Source: Cutaneotrichosporon cavernicola
Lineage: Eukaryota; Basidiomycota; Tremellomycetes; Trichosporonales; Trichosporonaceae
Assembly: GCF_030864355.1 (NCBI RefSeq)
Contig: NC_083395.1
Location: forward strand, 806,001-870,000
Length of the DNA stretch: 64,000 nucleotides
Direction: 5' to 3'
In this document: one piece after another, positions 21,393 to 31,320 of the stretch
Position numbering within the stretch: the first letter of the stretch is position 1
Layout: each line of letters starts with the position of its first letter
Position numbers and translations under genes: made by a program
The notes under the pieces: model-generated
Told to the model about the DNA's origin: nothing
Database searches by the model: none
Seen by the model: only the letters and a program-made list of their open reading frames with translations

Positions 21393-22124
21393 CTATGCTG
21401 TGGTCTGAGCCGATAGTAGTCCCGCTAACCAGCGTGCCTCCTCCTCCATCTCCTCGTCTGATCGCTGGCGTCGCTCCTCGTCCTTGGGCACCTGCCACCC
21501 GCTCTCGCGCCTGCGCAGCGCCGCCTCGACAGCACCGATGGAACTGTTTACATGTACGTGTTCGTGCTCCAAGAGCTCGGCGTTGAGATCGCGCTCGGCT
21601 CCCTCGAGAGCGGGGTAGACATTGTCAGTCTCGCCGCCAAAGTCGCTCTTGAGGCGCGGGATGATGTGTACGTGCACATGCGGGACGGACTGACCCGCTG
21701 AGACGCCGTCCTGAAGTCAGCCCTGCTTCCGGTACAAGTTGAGCAGAGGGAGAGGGGGAGGCTCACCTGCACGGCAATGTTGAGTGCCTCTGCTTCGTAT
21801 GCCTTCTCGACGATACGCCCAACGCGCTGCACGCTCTGAAAGAGATCCGAGACCTCGCTGTGGTCCAAGTCCGAGAGGCGGGGCACCACGCGCTTGCTGA
21901 TGATCAAGACATCTTGAGTTAGCTTTTGAGAACAGGCTGAGCAAAGAGGAAGTGTACGATGGGAGACTCACGCCCAGGCCGCAGGGGTTTGAGGTTGACG
22001 ATGCCAAGCGAGAGAGGCGTCTCGAAGAAGACTGGCGTGAGCTGTAGAGAACGCACGCGAGCTGGGTGGCTGACCCACCTTGACGGGTCACATCGAAGAC
22101 GGAAAACAAGTGCCTCGCCGCCAT
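21393..22124 (-). CDS. FHIT-family bis(5'-adenosyl)-triphosphatase (HIT hydrolase)
   Basis: Four exons, 22124-22079, 22031-21972, 21912-21767 and 21710-21393, give 189 residues. Family blocks run in order: VFFETPLSLGIVNLKPLRPG, then GHVLIISKRVVPRLSDL, then DLFQSVQRVGRIVEK, then the catalytic HIT triad in SVPHVHVHIIPR with histidines at 95, 97 and 99. The following LKSDFGGETDNVYPALE matches the Fhit/Aph1 C-terminal region. The enzyme cleaves diadenosine tri- and tetraphosphate to AMP plus ADP or ATP. The length is somewhat above human FHIT because of a charged C-terminal extension. The introns are 47, 59 and 56 nt. Divergent from the next gene across 315 bp. Confidence 0.93.
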
Positions 22125-22439
22125 CTCCGGCGTCGAACGGGTGTGTTTATGTTGTTGAACGCAATACGAGATCGGGGATTCCTGGCTCTGGCGATCTCGC
22201 GATCCAACAGTGACGCTCAGCCACGTGGCGAGGAGAGGCGTTAGGGACCTCCACTTTGTATGTTGGGTGGCAACAACCTAGTGTCTCAGCCTTCTTCGAC
22301 TCAACCCAACACCTTCCTCACGGCACATTAACATCACTCTCATCCTCTCAACGGATCTGCTTTTGCTTGCACTGACTATCTGTCGCTTTTTTCATCCCTC
22401 CATCGATTCAGAATCCACAGAGTTACGCACGATTGTACC
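22125..22439. promoter_or_regulatory. Divergent promoter region, FHIT and paralog A
   Basis: This 315-bp spacer lies between two divergent starts and should contain both promoters. No specific operator is assigned. Confidence 0.4.
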
Positions 22440-23424
22440 ATGATCACCTTCTCCGATTCGGAGACGTCCACCGACGGCATGTCCATTATAAGTGTGCCGT
22501 CGAGCGAGGAGTTTGAGATAATCCTCATGCCTTTCCCCTCGACGTCCACGAGGGCGTCTAGAAACGTTGACTCGCTCGAGGCGAGCATGGCATCCCTCGG
22601 CCTGGGTGCGCATGGACCCGAGGAAGGCGGGTCGGCTGGTTCCGTCCCTGCTGCTTCTGGGCCCAGCTCGGTCCGCACGGTCGCCACCACCATCGGGGCG
22701 TCCCTCCGCAGCGGAGGTGATGGCAACCACGGTGATGACGAAGCAACCTGGAGCGTGCAGACGCACCGCACCAGAGTGACGACCCTCCCTTCACACACGG
22801 CAAGTATCCTCAGCGCGTCGGATGCGCGTGAGTCGATTGACAGGTACGTCCGCTGTTAACACCACTTGAAAGCTGATGGCAGCTTCCTAACGGACCCGGA
22901 GTTTACGAGCGACAAGGCGAACAAGCTGCGTCTGTGGCAGGCGCTTTGTATCGAGGCGAGTTCCTTGAGACCAGCCAAGCTGATAGCAGCTGGGGTTAGT
23001 CAAGCTCGAAGAGTCGGACGACACCCTCTCCGACTCTCTCTCCTTCGACAGCTCGAGCGAGTATCTTACCAACACCACAGTCAGTGACGAAGACTCAGAC
23101 TGCACGCCGACCGGCTCGCGCTCCGCGACGCCCACTCAGACCCTTCCCCAGCTTCCGACGTCACTCACCGCTGCCGTCCGCCTGTTAAGCACCCGTGGCC
23201 ACGTCAACATCCTGCAGTACCTTGAGGTACGCAACGACCCCACCCGCCACACCGAGGACGTCGTGGGCAAGTACGCCGACCTCGTGTACCCCAGCGCGAG
23301 CGCGCTGCAGCGCGACATGCGACGCGACCGTAAGTATGCCAAGATCGATGATGTCAAGCGCGAGTGGCTCCAGCCGCTCCTGAAGGACTTTGGTTTCCGT
23401 CGTCGCCGTGAGAGCCGTGTGTAG
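22440..23424 (+). CDS. Unrecognised protein, paralog A of a tandem pair
   Basis: Exons 22440-22843, 22883-22955 and 22990-23424 give 303 residues. The first 130 are Ser/Thr-rich. The conserved part opens with LRLWQALCIELGLV. After an acidic Ser-rich linker come LPTSLTAAVRLLSTRGHVNI, then YLEVRN, then KYADLVYPSASALQRDMRR, and finally EWLQPLLKDF before a basic end. The next gene carries the same blocks in the same order, and the intron splits the LWQALC block at the same codon in both. The second intron (22956-22989) starts GC instead of GT; its 3' end has CTGAT six bases before AG, and splicing restores the frame. The basic C-terminus hints at nucleic acid binding, which is speculation. No known family assigned. 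Confidence 0.8.
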
Positions 23425-23918
23425 GAAGAGCGATCAATGGGCGGACGCGGGAAAGCGAAGCTTAGAGGCAAGAGAGGAGCGAAGACGGAGAAAGAAGGCG
23501 CAGGGGAGAGCGCCGAGGCAGCGAGGATATCTGAGGACAGCCAGAAGGCGCGCATCTAGATCCAGATACCCTCTGTCAGTTGCCATGTTGTACGTCTGTA
23601 CATCTTCCATTGTGATTACTGTTTGTTATGCATCACTCCCACTGCCCGGAAGTCACGGGTGACAGGCAGCGCACCGTGCTCTCTAAACAGAACAGTCCAG
23701 ACCACCCTTAGGTCACTAACGCGTGTACATGTCGCTCTTTTTTCTCACTGCTCGCGTCCACCACAAAACTCATCTCTTCCAGTGTGACCTGGGGAGCATC
23801 GGCGAATCTTCGCGTCCGCGTCCGCCCTCCCTCTCCCCCGTTTCGCCCTCGGGGATCCGTTTCGCCCTCGTGCCCTCGCATCCTCATCGTACTGTAACAC
23901 AACAGCCACGTCAACCAG
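23425..23918. other. Intergenic region
   Basis: This 494-bp stretch separates the two paralogs. The right half is C/T-rich, like a 5' leader. No gene is visible. Confidence 0.45.
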
Positions 23919-24695
23919 ATGCTGGCTACAAAAGGGGGACCTCTCTGCTCCTTGCCTACCAAAGTTGTCATATCCTCCTCGTCAAGGCCTCCGATCGATA
24001 TGCCTCCCATAGACGTCGTCTCCGCAGCCCTCACACGCCTCCGGCTTAGGGACGACAATGAAGGCGATGTGGTCTTAGGGTACGATTCGAGGTTGTTGAA
24101 CTGACAGCAGGTACCTCGCCGAAACAGATGATAGCGAGGGTGGACTCCTGAAGCTCTGGCAGGCGCTCTGTCTTGAGGTGGGCCATCTCCTCTCACCTCT
24201 TCTTCCCAGTACTCCCCCCTCCACTTCACAGGCCCCTCGCCCCACTCGCGCTCCCTGCTGCGTCACCATCCTTCGCGACCCTCACACCAGTTCGGCCTAG
24301 TGCAGAACCCCGACGACCCCGCCGTGGATCCCAAACTCCCACCGCTCCCTCTCTCCAAGACGAAGGCGAAGGAGCTCCTCAAAACGCACGCGCATATCAG
24401 CATCGTCGACTACCTAATCGCGCGCGACGCCCTCGAGACTACGGGTGTCCCATGGGGCTACTTCGCCGACCTCCTCCACCCGTCGGCCGGTGCACTCACT
24501 GATTATATTCGTAAATCTATAAAGTACGAGGGTCGCCGTCGCTACCGCGTGCGCCGCCGTATGCGCCGGCGTGGGGCCAGCGAGGAGAAGATCACTGAGG
24601 TCGTCATATCGGGCAGCAAGATCTTCCCTCGCGAGCTGGCCAAGAGTGAGGGCTTGCAGCCGCTGCTGCGTGAGGTGTTTCAGTGGCGTAAGTAA
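23919..24695 (+). CDS. Unrecognised protein, paralog B of a tandem pair
   Basis: Exons 23919-24079, 24111-24177 and 24291-24695 give 210 residues. An in-frame ATG at 24000 (MPPIDVVSAALTRLRL) is an equally good start and would shorten the protein by 27 residues. Conserved blocks shared with the gene upstream: LLKLWQALCLEFGLV, then LPLSKTKAKELLKTHAHISI, then YFADLLHPSAGALTDYIRK, and GLQPLLREVF near the end. The core is followed by an Arg/Lys-rich run (YEGRRRYRVRRRMRRRG) that may bind nucleic acid; this is inference from charge only. The first intron is 31 nt and the second 113 nt. The intron inside the LWQALC block sits at the same codon as in paralog A, so the pair descends from one duplicated gene. 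Function unknown. Confidence 0.8.
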
Positions 24696-25092
24696 ATAGC
24701 CACGCAGTGAGGAGTAGCCGGAGTAGGCAAGAAGGGAGGGTTGTTGTGCAATTGATGGATCATGTTGAGAATGTTTCACTCTCATTGTTCCGCATCTGGT
24801 AATGTCATGGAGTATTTGGTTTAGACAAGGGATTAGGACAGGTTTAGGATATTTGCCTCCGTCATTTGACTCACCTTCGCCGCCATCGCCGCGTTCGTCA
24901 CTCTTGAATCTTTACATTGTGCCGCGAGCAAACAACGCCGCGGCATCATCACTCTCTAGCCGATCATATAACCTCGCCTAGGGATCCCTCTATCCCTCTC
25001 TTCCTCTCCTCCTGTCTTCTCTAGCTATCTCTCATCCATCCCACATTTCCTCTGAAGCCGACATCGATTCAACCTCTACGGCCCCCTCTACC
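24696..25092. other. Intergenic region
   Basis: This 397-bp stretch includes a C/T-rich block (24,980-25,030) just upstream of the CDK gene, probably its promoter and leader. Confidence 0.45.
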
Positions 25093-27979
25093 ATGCCGGA
25101 CAGGAACAACTCACTTGACCGACCCGGTCCATCGCGCTGCTCGTCCTCGCCCACAAAGCGTGGCACCACCAAGCACAACCCGCAGGGCCCAACTCTCCTC
25201 GCGAGACCGCCCACCCACGCGCTGCCCCCGAAGCCTCTGCTCGCGCGGTTGTCTGGCCCTGCGAACCCACCCACACCCGAGCAGCGCGACTTCCCCAGCC
25301 ACCCTCGCCCAGACCGTGGTCTTAGCATCCGTGGCACAGCGCCACGAGCCAACGGCAGCAACCAAGAGCGCTCGCATCCCGAGCGGAGTCACCAGCCGGA
25401 GCGCAGCTCCCAACCGGAGCGCAACTCGCAACCAGAGCGCGGCTCCCAACCTGAACGCAGCTCGCAATCTGACCGGGGGTCGTTACACAGCAGTCAGTCT
25501 GATCGCCCGCATGAGCGCCAACCCACATACGACCGGCCTCCCGCCCATGACAGGGCATTCGACCGCGGGCCTGGAAGGCGCTCCCCACAGAGGTCGCAGG
25601 GTTCACAAGGGTCACATTACGATTATGATCCGCGCGAACGCCGACGCAGCCCGTATGGCAGGCGTAGCCGCAGCCCCCCTCCTGCCGCTCGCGATCACCG
25701 GGACCACCGCACGTACGACCGCGAACAGTCGCAGCGAGGAGAGAGCCGCCGCTTCAACGAGCGGCACGACCGCCGGGACGACCGACGTGATCGTCCTGAC
25801 GACCGCTACGGGCGCCGTCCTGGAGAGACACAGAGCTACAGGCCAACGTCACCTAGCTACCAGCCGCGCTCGCCGCCTCGACGCTCTCCGCGTGACCGCT
25901 CTCCTGTCCGTGGCCGTTCTCCACCTCCACCACACGAGCGCGAGCCTCTGCGCGACAGGGACGACCTACGCCGACGCACTCCGCCCCGGGCCGCACCCCC
26001 ACCCAAGTCTGGGACCGAGGAGGGCGAGATCGGCGAGGAGGAGGGCGAGATTAGACCTCCGAGCCCGTCCAAGAGCCCGTCTTTGCCGCCGCCGCCACCC
26101 CCACCCGAGGACGCGCCGCCGCCGCCCGCAGACGCCCCTCCACCACCACCCTCTGACGCCCCTCCCCCTCCTCCGTCGCAAGGGCCCCCACCCCCACCCC
26201 CATCCGGACCAGATTTGCAGCCCAGTCCACTGATGAGCCATCACCGCACCCACCCAAGCGGTAACTTTGCGCCGAACCGCAACCTTATTGAACCACCGAC
26301 GCGTGTCTCCACGCCTGTGGGCAGGGAGAAGATTGGCGGAGGACAGAAGCTGTTCCGCTTTCCCACTGCGGAGGAGGAGAAGTACATGTACAACCGCTTC
26401 TTCAAGGGCACGACGACGCTGGCCGCGTACGACATGGGCACCAAGCTCGGCGAAGGCACGTTTGGCGTTGTCACCAAAGCTGTCGAGTTGGCGTCCAAGA
26501 AGACGGTGGCGCTCAAGAAGCTGATCGAGCACAACTACCGCGACGGCGTGTCGATGACCACCGTGCGCGAAATCAAGATTCTTAAGACGTTACCCAAGCA
26601 CACCAACATTGTCCCGCTCCTTGACATGGTTGTCCATCGGAGTGAGTGGCAGACTTGGGACTCCCTGACAGTACAGAGGTACCCTCAGACCGCAGCCAGC
26701 GTGGCGACATCTTCATGGTGTTCCCGTTCATGGACCACGACCTCTGCGGTCTGCTGCTCAACAAGGACTTCCGCATGTCGCACTCGACGGCCAAGTTGAT
26801 CTTCAAGCAGATCCTTGAGGGGTTGCACCACATTCATGTGAATAATGTTGTTCACCGCGACCTGAAGACGGCCAATATCCTCGTGTCGAAGGACGGCCAC
26901 GCGATGATCGCCGATTTTGGCCTCGCGCGGACGTGGGGTGTGGAGGCCATGCCCAAGCACAGTCCGCACGAGTACACCAACATGGTTGTGACCCGGTGGT
27001 ACCGCGCTCCCGAGCTGCTCCTCGGCGACACCAAGTACGGCACGGCCGTCGACATGTGGTCAATGGGCTGCATACTGGGGGAGATGTACCACCGCGAGCC
27101 GATTTTTGCAGGGCACTCGGAGCAGGACCAGCCCACGAAGATCTTCTGGAGAACTGGCCCGCCGTCTCAGACAAACTGGCCCGGGTGGGACAAGCTGCCA
27201 GGGCACGCCGAGCTACCAGGGCACCCCTGGAACAAGGCGCCGCAGGGACCGTCGTTGCTACAATGCGCGCGCCAGTGGCAGTGAGTTGAACTGACCAGAA
27301 TACAGCTGACATCAGGATGGACAGGGTGGGTGCCGACCTCATGTGCCAGTTGCTACAACTGGACCCGTCTCGCCGCCCGGCTGCTGCCAAGGCGCTCGAG
27401 CACCCGTGGTTCACTGTCAACCCGCTTCCCGCGAAGCTGGGTAACATCCCGGTCGTTGAGTCAAGCCACGAGATGACGTCTCGCGACCGCAATATGCCTG
27501 CACAGCCGCCGCCTCAACAGCAACAGACTCGGGCTCCGGCATGGAGCCAGCCTGTGCGGCCTCCCCCGCCGGCGCACCATCCCCATGGGAGGCAGATGCA
27601 TCCGCGGCCGACATCGTATCGTCCCCAGCTGCCGAACTCACATCCCAGTGCGCCAGCGTACCCGTCTCCAGTGTCGACTGGGATGGGTCGCGGCTTCGCG
27701 CCTGCCCCACCGTTCAATCTCATGGGCAACCGCCGTGGCGGTGGCCCTCCGATGCGGCCACACGGACACGGACCCGGTCCGGGTCCTGGAGGACCTCCTG
27801 GAGGTGGGTTTGGTGGCCCTCCACCAGGAGGGTTTAGACTCGCGGGTGGCGTACGCCCAAGCCATGGGCCGAGCTTTGGTGGGCCGCGGCCACCGAAGCG
27901 CCCAGGCGATGAGCAGTGGGCTGGCCGGCCCGACAGGCCGGACAAGCGCCAGCGCAACAACGACGCTTTGCCGTATTAG
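25093..27979 (+). CDS. BUR1: Cyclin-dependent kinase, BUR1/CDK9-like
   Basis: Exons 25093-26641, 26677-27280 and 27316-27979 give 938 residues. A 430-residue disordered front part holds repeats of an ERSSQP type, Arg/Ser/Asp-rich and RSPP-type sequence, and a long proline run broken by EDA and SDA. The kinase follows: GEGTFGVV, VALKKL, the helix GVSMTTVREIKIL in place of PITALRE, HRDLKTANIL, DFGLAR, the T-loop YTNMVVTRWYRAPELLLG and DMWSMGCILGEM. Its order and style match Bur1/CDK9, the kinase that phosphorylates the RNA polymerase II tail and Spt5 during elongation, bound to a cyclin. A Pro/Gly-rich tail of about 190 residues ends the protein. Both introns are 35 nt. A CDK12-like assignment is the alternative. 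Confidence 0.85.
25381..25470 (+). repeat. 18-nt in-frame repeat, five units, in the CDK N-terminus
   Basis: Five imperfect 18-nt units encode variants of ERSSQP. Synonymous differences between units suggest the array is maintained by protein-level constraint or has aged since duplication. Confidence 0.8.
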
Positions 27980-29596
27980 GCGCGTCCTTGAGCAGTGTCG
28001 ACGCAGATGGACCCGCCTCGTGATGTTTGAGGAGGATGGAGCAGATGGAGACAGTACAAGTCCGGAGAGCCTTACCGGCTGAGAGACATCGAGATTCCGT
28101 GTACGACTAGACTAGTATGCATTACGGCTGTAGTGTGAGTTGAGGGGGGACTCGCTGGAGACGTCGTGAGAATGATCAGGGGTGACTCTGGTGAAGCTGG
28201 AGTGGCTGCTAGAGAGGCTGAAGTAGATTGTGAGAATAGAGAATAGAGGACAAGGGATTTGATTCCGAGATGGTGGGAGGATGTGGGATTGAGATGAGAG
28301 AATCTTACCTGTTCTTGGATCGCGTTGTCTTGGCGCTGATCAGTGATGATCACCATTGCATCCTCCGCACAGACATGACAACGTTTCATCTTTCATCATC
28401 AATGCCGTCAACAGTCAGCCATCCGGCGAGCTGGGGTGAAGTACCTCTCATTAAAGGTAAGCGGCCAGTGGAAACATTGCCTACGCCCTTTGATGGCCAA
28501 GCCCGAAACAGAACATGGCTCCACCAGTCGGGCCTGGCGGACCTGTATCAAGTGACTGGCTGGGCCTGGCAGCAGCCCCGCGTCTCAGCGTCTGTGCGGG
28601 GGAATGGTGGCGGCACGGTGAGTCAGAGCCGGGTGGGACTTGAATGCAGGCCCGTTCGAGCTCGGGAGCGTGTGTATCAGGTGACAGTCAGTTTGTCGGC
28701 ACCATTTAGCATTGCTGTTTTGAGGTTTGTTTTGAGCCAACGGAGCTTAGGTTCACAAGTGGAGTCAAGTATAGAGGAGGATAGGAGGATAGTTTGGATA
28801 AAACCTAGGATTATAGGATAACCAAGGATAACCCAAAGGATAACAGGTTCAGATACCTCTTTACCATAACAGCGGTCCCTTGAAACAGGGTAATGTCCCT
28901 GGTTGGGGTCGGGTGCCTTGATTATGTTGACTGGCGAGGGTTAACCAAAGTCAAATCAAGACCTCTTTCTACAGAACCCCTTTGCTTCACAACCCAAACC
29001 AAACCTTGTAACCTACTTTGAGCCTTCCAGTTGACAACGCTCGCCATCTGCCATCTTGACATCCTCCATTGCCCACTACTCACTCAATCTCACTATCAAC
29101 ATGTCTTCTGGTAAGTCGAGTCCCTTGAGATGGAATCAATCGCGTCCAGCATCCCCCAGTCCGCAGTCTGCAGTCTGCGACGCGCTACTATTCAGTCGAT
29201 TTTGAATATATTGCTATAGGATGGTGGACGCGACTTTGCATGGTGCAAAGTTCGGCGCGCTCGTGCTGGATTGCTTGCACGCTGCTACTGGTCTTGGCGC
29301 AGGTGACTTGGCGCGACGTTTGACCTACTCGTCTCTGCGCGTTTGCTCGTTACCCAAAGAACGCACGGCCACACGATCAAATCCAAGGACATGACCACAC
29401 GCACTTGCCACCCACCTTCCTCCTCGCACCCATGACTTGCTCGCACACACCGCGCACCTTGGCTTCCATACAGTCTCACACCCCTCCGCTACGCCCACAG
29501 ATGATCACGTCCTCCTCACTTTTACCAGAGAGCTTTTAACATGCCATTCTTAATACTACTCTGCTCTTCCATCTCACATTCTCCTTACCATCACCC
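27980..29596. other. Intergenic region, about 1.6 kb
   Basis: No complete gene is visible. Repeated GGATA motifs lie at 28,779-28,845. At 29101 an ATG is followed after ten bases by a good donor (GTAAGT); this could be a 5' leader exon of the downstream membrane protein gene. I found no acceptor that joins it in frame. Confidence 0.45.
28779..28845. repeat. Cluster of GGATA/GGATAAC motifs
   Basis: Six GGATA copies occur within 67 bases, three of them as GGATAAC. Spacing is irregular. Possibly a degraded tandem repeat or a protein-binding cluster; no function is claimed. Confidence 0.5.
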
Positions 29597-30898
29597 ATGT
29601 CGTCTCCTTCGTTACGCCGTTCCTCCAAGCCCTCGCGGCCAGAACCCTCGCTCACATCCGCAGCTCCACCTCCAGCGACGCCTGTCGAGCCTCCGGTGAC
29701 CCCCACGTCGTCGCCTCCTACGCCGCCGATCTCGAACACTGGCGGCGGCGGCGGTGGTGGTGGTGGTGATGGCAGCACGTCTGAGCAGCCACCGAACCCT
29801 CCCTCAACTACGCAGCAGCCGCCTGAGCCCCCTACCACTAGCCTGCAGCCCATCGAGACGCCAACCACGAGCGAGAACCAGCCTCCCAGCACCACAGACC
29901 GGCCTCCTCCTGAAACCACGACGCAGAACGAGCAATCGACTACGAGACAGAATGAGCAGCCGTCGACGTTTGAGGAACAGCAGAGCACAACCTCGACCTC
30001 GCGCGGGCAGACGAGCACGACGGTTGTCCACGCGGACGGAGGCACGTCGTTCAAGTACGTCACCGTGACGGACAGTCGTGGACTGGCGCACACGTCAGCC
30101 GTCGCCATGACCCCCCACAAGAACAACACGCCTGCGATTGTCGGCGGTGTCGTCGGCGGCGTGGGTGGCGCCCTGGCCATTGCTGGGATCATTGCCTTCC
30201 TCCTCTATCGCCGGAAGAAGAACCGCGACGTCGCTTTTGACGAGAAGATGTTCGACCCGCACCACTCGACGAGACACTCGCAGATTGACCCGCTCGACCT
30301 TGCGGAGCCCACGTCACCGAGTGTCGGCATGCCTGGCGAGCCGACCACCATCGAGCCATTCCCGTACGAACCACAGGGGCAATACGACTACGACCCATAC
30401 CGCGCGGCCGGGCCAATGCATGGCATGCAGGTCGGCGACACGATGCAGATGCACGGCATGAGCATGCCCGAGGCCAGCGACTACATGTATGGCAACAACA
30501 ACTACGGGTATGCCGCTGCTGGGGCGGGCGCTGGCATGACTGCCGCCGAGATGAAGCATCGCGAAGCGACAGGCTCGCTGTCGCCCCAGCAGACTGGCCT
30601 GAGCTCGTCCGCTGGCGGCAGCCGCAACAGCCACTACGAGGACGCATATAGCCAGCACCACCACCAGGCGTACCAGGGGTACCAGCCGTACCCAACCTCG
30701 CCGCAGCGCTCGGCACCCAGCGACGGGGCGCCGGGCTTGTACCAGCACACGGACATGCTGAGCGAGCCGAGCGATGACATGCAGGAGATTCCGCCCAAGT
30801 GAGTGTGTTGAGGCGAACGAGCTGCCACACATCCATCAATCCGCCCCCACCGCGCATGTACACCCGCTGACACCAGCTACGACTCGATCCGCCGCTAG
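29597..30898 (+). CDS. Single-pass membrane protein with Ser/Thr/Pro-rich outer domain
   Basis: Exons 29597-30798 and 30877-30898 give 407 residues. About 180 residues of Ser/Thr/Pro/Gln-rich sequence, with a poly-Gly run near residue 52, precede one membrane helix (IVGGVVGGVGGALAIAGIIA) followed by the basic stop LLYRRKKNRD. The inner part is Tyr/Gln/His-rich. Splicing a 78-nt intron with CTGAC before its acceptor changes the end from IPPK to PPNYDSIRR, a typical juxtamembrane-protein ending; without splicing the frame stops at 30802. The layout resembles fungal Mid2/Wsc-like cell wall sensors or Axl2/Skg6-type proteins. No signal peptide is found at this start, so either the N-terminus crosses the membrane without one or an upstream exon is missing. 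Function inferred from layout only. Confidence 0.75.
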
Positions 30899-31320
30899 GA
30901 TGGACCATCTATATAGAGCGCTTGCGCATGTATTTGTACGCGTTTGGTCCCTGCCAGGGATACACATATATTGGTGGCTGAGATGTGGTTGGCGCACCTG
31001 GCTTGGCAATGCTGGCTTGGCAGGTGTTCAGCCAAAGCGTTGCCGGATGGGTAGGGTGTCTGCAGGGCCTTGAGTGGCTCGGTGCTCAGTACTTGCTGCC
31101 GTTGGCCGCTGTGGGTAGTGTGATGGGCAGGCATCACGGAGAATTACTGTACCTCTTCAATGCGGATCCTATCGTGCTCACGGCGAAGAGCACTCAACTC
31201 ATCACCATCTCGCTGTCCCAAGACAAACTCGACAGCGCAAGACTTGATGATATGCATCCTTATGATTCTATGGGCTAGATAGCTCTGCCTTGCGGCGGCC
31301 TACCGCGCCTCTACGCTCGG
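30899..31320. other. Convergent intergenic region
   Basis: This 422-bp stretch lies between two convergent 3' ends. No gene is visible. Confidence 0.5.

Noticed and set aside
29101..29110. ATG plus donor as first coding exon of the membrane protein gene
   Set aside because: No downstream acceptor joins it to the main frame without a stop; kept only as a possible leader exon.
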